From assembly GCA_012934845.2 (NCBI GenBank), contig WNNJ02002078.1, forward strand, positions 115,026 to 179,025: DNA of 64,000 nucleotides. Direction: 5' to 3'. Origin of the DNA: Pomphorhynchus laevis. Taxonomy: Eukaryota > Acanthocephala > Palaeacanthocephala > Echinorhynchida > Pomphorhynchidae. Below the pieces are notes generated by a model, which worked only from the letters and a program-made list of their open reading frames with translations, was not told the DNA's origin and did no database searches. This document shows, in pieces, positions 13,401 through 23,565 of this stretch. The first letter of the stretch is position 1; the number at the start of each line of letters is the position of its first letter. The position numbers and the translations under genes were made by a program.

Positions 13401-14735
13401 AATTTAATATATCTTGTCCTTTTAATCTTGGGTTGCGGTTCTTGTTCTTTGAAATTTGTTTTTTAAAAAACCTTGTATAGAATGTGTGTGAATGTGTGTT
13501 TGTAATGTTTTTCTTTGAAGTTTGTTCCTATGTTTTATTGTAATTTGTATAAATGGCAACTTTAGTAATTTTTTGTAGTTTCCTGACGATGATAGCAGTA
13601 GCTATTAAAATATCGGACATTAACGTTTTGTTGTATTAAATAAAAATACTATTCTTCGTTCCATAAAGATTTTATTTATAAAAGAAAGAAGAAATTGGAT
13701 ATTTTCAAAAAAATTCTTGTATTTCATCAGATTAAATATTCCTGATTATGACATAATTGTTGTCAAAATATTGAGAAGAAAGTCAATTTTAATTTACTGG
13801 ATATGGCCTTTCAATTAAATAAAATTAAGAAAAACCAGCAGGTCTCTCATTCCAATTCAATGATTTAAAAAAAAACTTAAAATTTATTATGGGAACAAAT
13901 TTTTCAAGGAATCTAATTCAAGCTTACGAAATGAAACCGCAACCCAAGCTTATCTTGGGTTGCGGTTCTTGTTCTTTGAAATTTGTTTTTTAAAAAACCT
14001 TGTATAGAATGTGTGTGAATGTGTGTTTGTAATGTTTTTCAAATTAATGTTTTGTAATGTAATGTTTTGTAAATTTTGGTTTTAATTTAAAAATGTTATG
14101 CAATTTAGGCAATTTTTATTGTAAATTATTACATTCGTAGTATTAAGGAGTTCCATTTTTATTGTTTATGTTTTATTGTAATTTGTATAAATGGCAACTT
14201 AGTAATTTTTGTAGTTTCCTGGCGATGATAGCAGTAGCTATCAAAATATCGGACATTAACGTTTTGTTGTATTGAATAAAAATACTACTCTTCGTTCCAT
14301 AAAGATTTTATTTATAAAAGAAAGAAGAAATTGGATATTTTCAAAAAAATTCTTGTATTTCATCAGATTAAATATTCCTGATTATGACATAATTGTTGTC
14401 AAAATATTGAGAAGAAAGTCAATTTTAATTTACTGGATATGGCCTTTCAATTAAATAAAATTAAGAAAAACCAGCAGGTCTCTCATTCCAATTCAATGAT
14501 TTAAAAAAAAACTTAAAATTTATTATGGGAACAAATTTTTCAAGGAATCTAATTCAAGCTTACGAAATGCATTATAATATTTCTGAAATTGTTTTTGGCT
14601 ATGTGTTTTAGATATCGTTCTTTATTTTTCCTTATGTTATGAATACTTGTTTAGATGAACTGGCCTTTTTGGAGAGTAGACACACATTCTGATCTGATTG
14701 CTCTAAACCACGCATTGGAAAATGATTTTATGTAG
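1459..14735 (+). CDS. EYA: Eyes absent (Eya) HAD-type tyrosine phosphatase/transcription cofactor, C-terminal Eya domain, 5' partial
   Basis: Eight exons give a continuous Eya domain: 1459-1604, 1649-1738, 1784-1842, 3467-3630, 3687-3801, 6942-7063, 9280-9380 and 14655-14735 (TAG stop). All have GT/AG borders and keep phase. Exon 1 holds the HAD catalytic motif VFIWDLDET (nucleophile D and D+2). Later exons match the family as [49 protein letters not shown] and the acidic [12 protein letters not shown]. The C terminus is [19 protein letters not shown]. Eya works with Six/Sine oculis factors in the nucleus and also dephosphorylates tyrosine, for example on H2A.X; this is family knowledge. Introns 1, 2 and 4 are only 44, 45 and 56 bases, whereas introns 3, 5, 6 and 7 are 1.6-5.3 kb. 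Intron 7 is full of retroelements. Family identity is very secure; exact exon borders are inferred. Confidence 0.93.
1843..3466 (+). other. Eya intron 3
   Basis: A 1.6 kb AT-rich intron with GTACTG donor and TTTAG acceptor. I see no gene or clear repeat inside. Confidence 0.6.
4318..4802. repeat. Interlocked inverted repeats in Eya intron 5 (MITE-like)
   Basis: Two inverted-repeat pairs overlap. The first is 4318-4364 against 4672-4722 (AGACTGGACTTTGATTCACG and its complement). The second is 4619-4665 against 4756-4802 (arms around CACGGATGTGCT and TTTCTTACGAAA). The outer pair resembles MITE terminal inverted repeats about 400 bases apart. No target duplication is certain. The rest of intron 5 (3802-6941) is plain AT-rich sequence. 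Confidence 0.55.
7064..9279 (+). other. Eya intron 6
   Basis: A 2.2 kb AT-rich intron (donor GTTTGC, acceptor TTTTGCCAG). No gene, RNA or transposon part is recognised. Confidence 0.55.
9580..9781 (-). ncRNA. Two PLE-type hammerhead-like tails
   Basis: On the minus strand, 9609-9580 reads CTGATGATAGC, a short loop, GGCTTTT, then GAAAATTC. The related motif at 9781-9752 reads ATGATGATAACAGTTGGC, then TATCGGAAATTC. Together they suggest an ancestor with CTGATGA, stem II GATAGC/GCTATC and GAAATTC, the layout of a PLE hammerhead. Each copy has at least one damaged core position. They sit about 170 bases apart in Eya intron 7, as remnants of pseudo-LTR ends. Confidence 0.45.
10905..10942 (-). ncRNA. 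PLE-type hammerhead-like motif
   Basis: The minus strand reads CTGACGA (N7 may be any base), stem II TGATAGC/GCTATTA with a four-base loop, then AAATATC and GGAC. It is the same family as the copies at 11463, 12795, 13581 and 14217. The base expected to be G of the GAAA box is lost. Confidence 0.45.
11060..11345 (-). pseudogene. LINE reverse transcriptase C-terminal fragment
   Basis: The minus strand encodes [20 protein letters not shown], followed by [19 protein letters not shown] and [14 protein letters not shown]. This is the region after the RT active site in Jockey-superfamily LINEs. The matching earlier RT part lies at 12107-12640 on the opposite strand, so this appears to be one element split by the PLE material between them and partly inverted. 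Confidence 0.6.
11463..11500 (-). ncRNA. PLE-type hammerhead-like motif, left inverted arm
   Basis: The minus strand reads CTGGCGA, stem II TGATAGC/GCTATCA, then AAATATC and GGACATTAACG. It is the mirror copy of 14217-14252. The conserved A6 is replaced by G and the G of GAAA is lost, so it is probably inactive. A direct duplicate lies at 12795-12832. Confidence 0.45.
12107..12680 (+). pseudogene. LINE reverse transcriptase fragment (central domain)
   Basis: The plus strand holds [20 protein letters not shown], then [11 protein letters not shown] (motif A region), [16 protein letters not shown] (motif B region) and KYADDISII (catalytic YADD). Several frame changes and stops separate these motifs, so it is dead. 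Its C-terminal continuation is on the opposite strand at 11060-11345. Clade: Jockey superfamily, not resolved further. Confidence 0.65.
12938..13285 (+). CDS. Penelope-like element GIY-YIG endonuclease domain (truncated element)
   Basis: An open frame of 115 codons with the PLE-type GIY-YIG nuclease. [19 protein letters not shown] contains the two signature strands with the PLE cysteine pair. It is followed by LEKRMSQHK (catalytic R, conserved H), [12 protein letters not shown] and IIQEAYFI, whose E is the likely metal ligand. The domain would nick target DNA for priming. No RT domain precedes it in frame; the first codons run out of pseudo-LTR sequence, so the element is 5' truncated. The stop is followed by 3' pseudo-LTR sequence with a hammerhead-like motif at 13581. 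The start codon is uncertain. Confidence 0.75.
   Translation: MPKLHYIFKLKPKFNEMSVVYMIPCDNCSSSYIGQTGQGLEKRMSQHKYNIKWGNMMGAISQHVLNLGHNINFDDALILSYESDYLSRIIQEAYFINTNSILPNNKSDFNLKISY
13581..13618 (+). ncRNA. PLE-type hammerhead-like motif after the GIY-YIG frame
   Basis: TTCCTGACGA, then stem II TGATAGC/GCTATTA, AAATATC and GGACATT. The bases flanking the core (TTC and GGA) can form a short stem I and AUAU is self-complementary, as in PLE hammerheads thought to act as dimers. The GAAA box is imperfect. Confidence 0.5.
14217..14252 (+). ncRNA. PLE-type hammerhead-like motif, right inverted arm
   Basis: CTGGCGA, stem II TGATAGC/GCTATCA, AAATATC and GGACATTAACG: the mirror of 11463-11500. Core position A6 is changed. 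Confidence 0.45.
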
Positions 14736-15239
14736 ACGACGCTATTACAGTTTGAGTAATACAATTTGATTTGTACATACGGTAGATGTTTGGACCACTC
14801 ATACGAGATTATAGAAAATAATATGTAACCCTGTTACAATATATTTTAATTTTGTTCGCATTAATTTTACATTTTATACCAAAATGTTAATATTAAATTA
14901 TATATTTCAATTTTTAAATTATGGCAATTTTCTTCGTTCAAGTTTAAGTCATTTCTATAAAAGTTATACTATTTTATTTTATGAATTTATAAATTTAGTA
15001 TACGATTGTACATAAATTTAGATTTAGTTGATATAAAGGAAACGTTAGAAAAATTAATTAATTTTATATTCATAACAAAATATACATATAATATATATAA
15101 CATATATGACATATTTTAAGTTGTAATAGCTTTAAATTGGCACAAACTTTTGAATTTTGAGCTTCACGATTCTTTATTTTTTAATCCAGCAATTGCATTT
15201 CAAATTTTTTAATATCAATATTAAAAGATAAAATCCGTG
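14736..15239. other. AT-rich spacer after Eya
   Basis: Eya 3' flank. I see no second gene. Transcript end signals cannot be distinguished from the general AT background. Confidence 0.4.
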
Positions 15240-16350
15240 GCATTCAGGGGTTTCATTACAACAGCTAACGTCCATTGCTGGATCTGAAGCATTTGAACTA
15301 GTGCTAAACACTTCCTTCTATTCATCAGTATTGTTTGAAATTGCAAATGCCTATATTAGACTTACTTTCTCGATATTTTAATAAGAATGGAAAGTGAATT
15401 AAGGCTTCTCTTTCAAAATCTTCGAAAAAAAGCGACAATTCAATTTTAAATGAAATTACTTTCTCGAACACCGAAACATTTGTTTCCTTTTATCTTACGG
15501 TTAAGCTGATTTAGATGAAAATTAACACCACTGTAAAATATAATTTCGGTACCTATAGATCATTAGTTAGTTTAGTGAACATAGAAGAAATGGTTTAGTT
15601 TCCTCTCGACAACCAACAAACCTTGCTATTAAGCATGAGATCTGCATACTCATAAGCTCGATTGAAAAAATTTAAATTTGTGATGGTAGAGTTAACTCTA
15701 ACAATAGAGTTAACAATCTTAATCATCAATCTCCTTTACAAATTTCTTTAAGAAATATCTGGGCAATAATACTTCTCGGTTAATAATGAAATGGTAAGTA
15801 TCTCATGATTAATATTTTCTTTAAAAATAGCGACAAATCTATGTCCTACACCTTTAATCCTATTCGCTCCATCTTTGAAATCGAGACAACATTTTCCAAT
15901 TAATTGTGATGCTTTTCGAAGCATTTAATCACATATTTTGCTGTATCAACTACACACATTTGTTATTTGAAGGGGGCAATAATCCCAAAAGTTTCTCTTT
16001 AGGGTCTATAGTAGAGATAAATCCAACAAAAAGAGAAACTTGAGCTATGTGTTGCTTATCCCATAAGACTCGTCAGCTGCTTTGTTAAGGTAGAAGCCAA
16101 TTTGTGATCTTCAATTTGTTAGTTGGTTATGTTTGCAGAATTTTAACTTCTCTATTTTTCACTGTTTCAACAAACAAATTCTTATTTTAATTTTTAAAAT
16201 ACCTGATTTGTTCTTAAAATCTCGAAAAATCTTTTTAAATGCATTTAAAAACAACTCTCTCTGGATATAGTCTCTATAAAATGGCTTTCCTCTCCGAGAA
16301 ATCTTCTGATTAATTATAAAACTTGACATGTTAACATTGTTAAAAGATTA
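15240..16350 (-). pseudogene. Decayed hAT-superfamily transposase (ZBED5/GTF2IRD2-like type)
   Basis: On the minus strand, pieces in family order are recognisable: DKQHIAQVSLFVGFIS followed by KEKLLGLLP; then DGANRIKGVGHRFVAIFKEN (DDE-core region of hAT); then NRAYEYADLMLNSKVCWLSR, matching the conserved 'WLSRG' block. Many stops and shifts separate them. It is a long-dead DNA transposon. The Merlin element at 16502 and a hAT-like end at about 18440 lie beyond, so the hAT element may once have extended to 18.5 kb with the Merlin nested inside. That extension is inference. Confidence 0.6.
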
Positions 16351-16501
16351 TCACAGTGATTAAGAACTAAAGTTGACCTTCATTGTCCCTTAAGTTATTC
16401 GACTGATTTCTTCCTTTCATTATCAACCAGATATTGTAGTATTTTATTATTATTGCATACAAGACGTTAGCTGATAAGCTGTTTTGCCTGATCAACAAAA
16501 T

Positions 16502-17933
16502 GGATCTTTTCAGTTTGAGGCACTTTGTCCAAATTACGCAAAAGTCGGTTTTATTGAACAACTTTATGTGCTCTTTCGAATGGCGTATGATTTTTATTGG
16601 AGAAATGCGTTTTGGTTAAAAATTTTAAAATTTAATTTAAATTTCAAAGTTAGACACTTAAAATTTATTTTTAAGTATTTTTTATATATCTTATGAGTAT
16701 ATAATGATTTGAGATTTTTTCTATGCTCCCACGAAAAAACATACAAATTTTTTATTTTTTGTTCAAAAAGTAATTTGAATTTGAAATATCTCAAAATTTT
16801 ACAATGATAACATATAATTTTTATTGCGTTATCGTAAGCAGCACAGTTTTATTGACTTAAGTTGAAAATATTAATATATTTGAATCATTTAAAAAAGAAT
16901 TATTCAAAATGTTCTTTCATAATATGCATATTTTTAAGCATATTTCAACTATGCGGTTGCATTTAATAGGACTAACAGATTCAAAAACGTTTTACTTATA
17001 ATTTGTTATTGACATATTTTATAACATATCTATGGAAAGGGTATTGTGGTATGCAAAGCCTAGAAGGATACAGATTTGAACACCGAACTGTAAATCATTC
17101 AGTTGACTTTGTTAGCTCAGAAGGAATTCATACTCAACAAATTGAGTCAACATGGAACCAGCTTAAATCAGGCAATATAAAGCGATGGGGTACACCGTTG
17201 TGCCTTATTAAAAAATTATAAGTAAAACGGTTTTGAATCTGTTAGTCCTATTAAATGCAACCGCATATTTTAATCACATATTTATCGCTCTTTCCTCCCC
17301 TTCGCTTGATGTCGCTGACCATCAACAATTTGGGACCTCATTCACTATTCCAGCAAATATGACCCCAACTGTTGAAGTACACCGACATCAAGCAGAGAGG
17401 AATAAAGGGGATATAAAAGGAATAATGAAGATCAGTTGCACCAAAATGGATTTAATGTCTTATTGGGGATCGATTGTTTGACCAAAATTAAAATATGCTT
17501 AAAAATATGCATATTATGAAAGAACATTTTGAATAATTCTTTTTTAAATGATTCAAATATATTAATATTTTCAACTTAAGTCAATAAAACTGTGCTGCTT
17601 ACGATAACGCAATAAAAATTATATGTTATCATTGTAAAATTTTGAGATATTTCAAATTCAAATTACTTTTTGAACAAAAAATAAAAAATTTGTGTTTTTT
17701 CGTGGGAGCATAGAAAAAATCTCAAATCATTATATATTGATAAGATATATAAAAAATACTTAAAAATAAATTTTAAGTGTCTAACTTTGAAATTTAAATT
17801 AAATTTTAAAATTTTTAACCAAAACGCATTTCTCAAATAAAAATCATACGCCATTCGAAAGAGCACATAAAGTTGTTCAATAAAACCGACTTTTTGGGTA
17901 ATTTGGACAAAGTGCCACAAACTGAAAAGATCC
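16502..17933. mobile_element. Merlin-family DNA transposon with long terminal inverted repeats
   Basis: Outer ends are exact inverted repeats beginning GGATCTTTTCAGTTTG. The inverted arms extend about 450-480 bases (16502-16975 against 17933-17480). The flanks AACAAAAT (16494-16501) and AAAAAAAT (17934-17941) look like an 8-base target duplication with one mismatch, the size known for Merlin. The interior encodes an ISXO2/IS1016-type transposase remnant (17003-17221). A second inner inverted pair surrounds it (16952-16990 against 17225-17265, CTAACAGATTCAAAA). A short reading at 17280-17490 resembles a retropepsin tail and is probably an unrelated LTR-element scrap. Confidence 0.75.
17003..17221 (+). 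pseudogene. ISXO2-like (Merlin) transposase C-terminal fragment
   Basis: The open frame contains FEHRTVNHSVDFVS and GIHTQQIESTWNQLK followed by RWGT. This is the typical end of the DDE_Tnp_IS1595/ISXO2-like domain, where H-NHS and IES-W-K are conserved and the E completes the catalytic triad. Only this C-terminal part remains, so the copy is not autonomous. Confidence 0.7.
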
Positions 17934-18439
17934 AAAAAAATAAAGTTCACAAATTAATATAGGGTACTCATTAAATTGTCCGCATCAAGATCATTTGAAC
18001 TAGCAGGATTCAATATATCCTTGGAAGTTCGAGTGTTGATTCTCCATCCACACTAGGCACAGTCGCTTGAAGTGCTTTATAGAAGAAGCAGCGACGACTT
18101 CTTATTTGATACTAAATGATTCGCGTTTAATAAAGTGTCTTTCTAAATTAGATTTATTGTTAGGTGCCTTTCTTTTTAAACTTAAGGCAGGTCGGAAAAT
18201 ATTTACATAAAAATTAAGTTAAATTCCTATAAAATTTGTAGATGGATAATGGATTAATTATAATCAACTTAAGGATAAAACATCCTGTCAGTTTAAGCTC
18301 ACTTGATCTTAAAGTGAGCTCACTTGATCTTATTCGTGCTTATGTTTTTTCGATACATGTTATCCGTTTACGGCTTGCGTTTCAGAATTTTTTACTCAAC
18401 TCTTACAAGACGATAGTTAATCTGTCTTGACTAAACAAT

Positions 18440-18500
18440 TTGTGAAAGAGCTGCAGCAGAGGAGTCAGAGTCGCATGCGGCTCGTGAGCCGTTGGTTGAA
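18440..18500 (-). repeat. hAT-like terminal repeat remnant
   Basis: The minus strand reads CCAACGGCTCACGAGCCGCA followed by TGCGACTCT, close to the end sequence of many hAT transposons. It may be the far end of the dead hAT element at 15.2-16.4 kb. Confidence 0.4.
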
Positions 18501-19321
18501 GATCAAATTGTTGATAATCAAATAACATCATACTATAAATACGTAATTAGCATATATTTGGCCCAGCTACTATGCTAGGTCAAGGAATAGGGGGTGACAC
18601 GTAATAACATAGGAGTTCTTCCAGATTACCTCGAATCTTTATTTTAATAAATGGGGTAGATTGCCTATTAATCGATTCATAAAAGTTAAATTATCAAAAT
18701 GCTTAAGTTATAAAAATTCCATTCTTAAGAAATCTTAAGATTAAGATTTTTATTATTTTAATGTCAGTTCCTAAAAGTTATAAAACTTCCTTTTAAGTGA
18801 TAGAACATATTTTCAAGATATGTATATTTTTAAGTTTGTAGTGCAAATAATGTACTCTCAGTTAGGTGATCTTATTTAAATTATTTTATGCAAAGTCTAA
18901 ATTATAAATTTTATACTAAATTTAGGATATTCAAGTATATATAACATACGAGCCAACAAATGCGCGCATGTGACTTAAGTCACATACTGCTTAATTTTAA
19001 GTTGACTTAAATATAAAGTTGACTAATAAATTTATTTTGTAATACAACGACTCGACATAAGAATTTAAAAATATTAAAATACAATAAAATTGTATTTTAT
19101 TTTAAGATATTATTTTATGTAATAATGATTTTATTTTATTTTTATTGCTGTTAATTTAAAAATTAAATTTCAAAAAATCATTAAGACTGTATTAAATTTG
19201 GTGAGCTGCCAATGTAAAAAAGAATAACGGTTTGCTATAAAATTTATCAAATGGAACTTATTCGTTTACCATTAATCACTCATTTAGTTCTCCTTGAAAA
19301 GATCGTTAGCAACATCGTTAA
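18501..19321. other. AT-rich intergenic sequence
   Basis: No coding or repeat signal recognised. It contains the presumed 3' end of BLOC1S1 on the minus strand. Confidence 0.4.
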
Positions 19322-21393
19322 TTATTCATCTATATCAACTCCACATTGTGTTTTATTGTCTGAATGAGATATATCAAACGTTTTCTCTACATCCGATTGA
19401 ATACAATTCAGGAAGTTGGATGTATCACCTAGTTCCTAAAAGCATTTGTAAATAACGCCCAATATTAAAACTATTAAATGTTTTATTACATAATAGAAGC
19501 TTTTAACTAAACATATCAATTAACTAATTTCTATTAAAGCAATAAAATTATAAATTTATTAAAAAATTACTATTTAAATATTTTTTAATTTAAAGAAATA
19601 TATTTTATTAGAACAAAGTATGCTTAGAATGCCTAAAGTTTCAAATTTTACATTTTTGTGTATTAATATTATATAATTGGCAATCGCTAAACATCATTTG
19701 TTAATAATTTAATAAACCATCTATTCCGTAAAATTATAACAACCGTAACTAGCAGCCATTAATCAAATAAGAGAAATTTATAATTACGTGATTATGTATA
19801 TTCTTTAGAGATACAAAAGTAAATACTTTTATCAAAAAAAGTTACTAGATAAATACTAACCGTATATTAATACATTAAAAGTCAATAATTAATTTTAAAT
19901 AATATTTAATTCAATTTTAAATATATAGATAAAAAAATCATGTATTGAGAAATTTTGAACTGATTGAAAAGATTTTTGAAACTTAAACTAGATTATTAGT
20001 TTAAAGCTTAAAAAATGTCAAAGAAATTATAAAATTGGGCATTAAATAAAATAGAATTGCAATAATTTAATTATTGGATTATTTAAAAATTACCTAACAA
20101 TAAAATCAAAACAGGAATATTATCACAAATTTTACCGTATAATCACATAAGAATATTATGAACCTTGCTTTGAATAAAAGCATTTTTACTAAACATTGCT
20201 AGATAACAAGCCATATAAAAATGTTATTAATGTTTATTAAATGTTAACATAATAAATAATATTGAATTTACAAATATTTTTAATATATTTAGCACTAATT
20301 TTAGTTTTAATATTCAATTTGCTTATATTCTAGATGTTTATAAACTAGTTTTAATTTACAAATAAAAAACAAGTTTTTATTAATAAACTGGAATTTATTT
20401 TATTTTATCCACATATAACACCTATCTAGACATTTATCTGGGTAAAATAAATTATATATTAATAAGAACTTTTTTCATACTTTTTGCATTTATGTGAAAA
20501 TAAAATCATACATATACCATATATTGAAAAAGATTCATTTAGGTGAAAATGAAATTATAGGCACGAGAATTTATCTTAATTTTACAATTTCTTTATTTGC
20601 AAGTTTTCGACGGTTTGTCCTTTCGAAAAGTAAATTATTTAAATTTTTAAATTATTAAAGTAATTAATTATTAAAGAATTATTAATAAATTATTAAATTA
20701 TTGTTTCAAGATTAATAAAAATAACAACGATTAATAAAATTAATTAAAAGTAAATAAACTTTTAATAAATCGATAACCTCAGCGAAGTAGTCTATTATTT
20801 AATACTAAAAATGCAATTAATTTATTTGATTTTGTATTTTAAAGATGACAAAGACTTTTCAATCCAGAACTTTGGACAAAACGTAGACATGTAATCATGT
20901 GTCTAAAGTAAATTAAAGTCGAAATATATCTTATCAACAACATATTAAGTCTAAAAAATATATCAGTCGATACCTTTAAAGCTAGATTTATTTGTTCGCT
21001 TAAATAATTCCATTTAATAATCTGGCTTTCGAGTTCTTTGCATCTAGCATCTATTGAACGCAGAATTGTATTAGTTCCCTGCTGTTTCACATATGCGCGT
21101 GATACTCTATATATAACAAAATATAAAAATGTTGTGATCTGGCAAGTTTGCCAGAGTCTATACTCTTCGATATACTAAATATTAAAAACGCGGTGGTTTA
21201 CTGAACTTCGAATCAATTATGTCCAGAGACGTGCGAAAAAATGCTTCCGCTGTCCGCAACGCCAACGACTCCTCCTCAACTTAAAATAGATATCAAAATT
21301 TCAGAATAATTTGAGAAGTAAACCTATTTTGGCTTGTAAAGCTTTTTGCCGTTGCTTATGTGCTCGTACCAATTCTATAATTGATGATTGCAT
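19322..21393 (-). CDS. BLOC1S1: BLOC-1 subunit 1 (BLOS1/GCN5L1), four exons
   Basis: Minus-strand exons are 21393-21324, 21279-21207, 21106-20974 and 19435-19322, giving 129 codons plus stop; the human protein is about 125-153 residues. The first exon encodes MQSSIIELVRAHKQRQKALQ, colinear with the start of human BLOS1 (MLSRLLKEHQAKQNERKELQ). The third exon gives VSRAYVKQQ, then ESQIIKWNYLSEQINLALK, matching VAQAYMNQ and GQWIGMVENFNQALK. The last exon continues ELGDTSNFLNCIQSDVEKTF against EIGDVENWARSIELDMRTI. The protein is a coiled-coil subunit of BLOC-1 and BORC, which position lysosomes and related organelles. Introns are 44, about 100 and 1538 bases. The second donor is ambiguous (GTTCAG, which keeps phase, or GTAAAC five bases on). 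An alternative short last exon at 20902-20822 is open but does not match the family. Confidence 0.8.
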
Positions 21394-22299
21394 CTGCAAA
21401 AATATCAAATTTTTAAATATTTTTATAAATGTTATATTAATAAAATATCAATATTTTACATTAAATTTTATATTTTATATAATATTTTTGTTAATATATT
21501 ACGATAAAAAGTATATTATTTTTGATTATGATTATTTATTATTTTACAAATTACAAAAAATTACAAAATACAAATTTCTCAATCAACCAGATTTTGAACA
21601 ATACTACTAGACCAACAACGACGGCCAAAGCCAGACAGTAAGAGATATTGAACGTATTAATCCTTGTTACTAAAATTATTTGTCTACACAGAACTAATTT
21701 ACGTCCATCCAGAATGTATAGCTCTATGTTGCACTCGTTTAGGGCTTAGCTCAGACCGGGATATTTTTGATAATTAATTAATTGTATTAAACAATTATTT
21801 ACTAGCAGCACTTTCTCGATGAGCATGTTAGACAAAAACTTGTGAATTTTATAATAAAAAATTTAAGCAGTCACTGCAACCAGGATCTACTGAAAGAGTA
21901 TATCTATATTTCAAAAACTAGTATACGAGCCAATACAAAAACGACGAGTGAATATATTATCAAGCAATAAAATTAGATAACATAGCATTCAGAAACCGAA
22001 AGAAGAATGAGGAAAGTTGTGTACTAATTCACTTGCTCTGAACCCAAATGTAATATCAGGAAAAAATCATATATAGCGTACACAACATAACTGTTGAGAG
22101 AAATATACTACAGCATACAACGGGTGATACTCAAATATGTGAAGGAAAATCATAATTGAGTATTGACAGTTAAATAAATTGCCCAAAATACTAAACTCAT
22201 ACAACGAAGCGACAACAAAAAACCTCCCAGTGTTAGAATCCTTAGCGGTTAAACATAAAATCCCAAGCTTAACGCAAAGAATGATGGGGTTATTATAAT
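21394..22299. other. Intergenic, unassigned
   Basis: AT-rich upstream region of BLOC1S1, which would hold its promoter. Some less AT-rich sequence at 21.6-22.3 kb is probably old LINE material, but no domain can be named. Confidence 0.35.
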
Positions 22300-22840
22300 C
22301 TTGTAAGATCATATATTGAGTTCGCGATACTAGCCGGTTTTCCAACGTCCAAAAAAGAATTGAATGACTTAAAAAACATTCTTCGCCGTGGCAGCAAACT
22401 GTGTTCGAGTTGTTCTCATATGAGTTATCGCGACTGTGCACCAAAGACTGTACATCTTAGATATGTTAGTAATGTGGCATATCGCCAACGGTTCGGATGG
22501 ATATCCTACCCATTCGGTGGTTATCAACGATAGACGATGCCACAGAGGTCATCCCCTGTTGTTGAGGATATCGTCCCATGGTCGCAGTTCACGGTTGGAT
22601 CGGTTGTCTCATCGTTGTGCAAATGCTTGGAATCGACTACAGTCGGAAATCGTGATGGGCACAGACGTTAAGACATTCAAGACTGCTCTCATAAATTGGA
22701 CGATTAACGGTGGGAATAATGAAGATTACCTCTTTTATTGATATTTTTATTTTGATTTTGGTGTATGTAATGATGTTTTCTTGTGATCGAGCGAAACGGC
22801 TTTATAGCCAATGCTTGCTTGTAATAATAATCCTTAAAAT
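22300..22840 (+). pseudogene. Truncated CR1-like LINE, RT C terminus and 3' end
   Basis: The plus strand reads SYIEFAILAGFPTSKKEL and LKNILRRGSK, then, after a frame change near 22.44 kb, QRLYILDMLVMWHIANGSDG and RGHPLLLRISSHG, then RLSHRCANAWNRL. This is colinear with the C terminus of the CR1-like ORF2 at 46137-48863. The 3' UTR (GAGCGAAACGGCTTTATAGC, then TTGTAATAATAAT) also resembles that element's tail (GTTGAAACAGCCATTTGGCT). The copy is strongly 5' truncated, as usual for LINEs. Confidence 0.75.
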
Positions 22841-22914
22841 ATTTTAAACATTGGTGCCCTTGTATTCATATTGTACTTCACATCTGTATTCTATTGTATT
22901 TTTATTCAAAGGGT

Positions 22915-23285
22915 GTGTCCGTTCCTCCTCGCGGTGCCCCTGGAAACTCTCCGCAGCATACCAGCTTTGGGATAAGCTAAACGCGGACAACTCCCGGTTA
23001 CAAGTCCATACGACAGGCCGATCAGGAGGATACTAACAAAAGTCAGTATCAATGGTAAAGTCCTTCAATTTTGGCAATGGAGCTAGGGCGTACACCGAAA
23101 TTGAAGGAGCAGAACTTTTCAAAATTTCTCAGACTCTCAGGCTTCTCGAAGGGCTTCTCAATCAACGCTCAAGATTTCCGAACTTAACCCGGACCAGAAT
23201 CCGAATAGTGTGAAATGGAGGACTAAATCCTACTTAGCCGACCCTGTCTCAAAGCTGGATAAAGGCTAAAGAAAAAGAAGAAAAT
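22915..23285 (+). repeat. GC-richer repeat ending in GCTAAAGAAAAAGAAG
   Basis: A block clearly richer in GC than its surroundings, ending in an A-rich tail. The tail matches, in orientation, the minus-strand repeat at 58615-58348, which ends GCTGAAGAAAAAGAAG. It is probably a LINE 3' UTR or a SINE; no coding part identifies it. Confidence 0.45.
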
Positions 23286-23565
23286 ATTGTATTTTTATTC
23301 ATTCTCTTGTATTTTGATAGTATTATTTCATCAATAAAATATTAGCAAAAGTTAAGACTAATAAACTGTGGCGAATAAAAATTTCTTTTACAAATTACTA
23401 TTAAAATTTTCTATCATCATATTCCACTAGACAATTTGATGTACATTGAATAGTTAAGCAACTTGTTTTTGTTCATATTTTTTAATTAATGTCATTCCTT
23501 CGAAATTCGCTGAAGAAACAGTGATTTTAGGCTTTTATGTTTTACAGTTTTATTTCAATACATTT

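Larger units (their letters stand above)
11395..14575. mobile_element. Composite Penelope-like element with long inverted arms
   Basis: Arms 11410-12085 and 13630-14305 are near-identical inverted copies of about 675 bases. Each holds the same tail box (CTTTATGGAACGAAGA) at both ends, a hammerhead-like motif and a CCGCAACCCAAG/CTTGGGTTGCGG hairpin. A direct partial duplication repeats 11340-11640 at 12680-12970, and 13676-13935 recurs at 14305-14568. The interior holds a LINE RT fragment and a GIY-YIG endonuclease frame. The layout fits pseudo-LTRs of PLE copies inserted in opposite directions. It lies wholly within Eya intron 7. Confidence 0.65.

Noticed and set aside
20822-20902. Alternative last exon of BLOC1S1
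   Set aside because: It splices in phase, but its sequence does not match the family, whereas the exon at 19435-19322 does. Mentioned only as a possible isoform.
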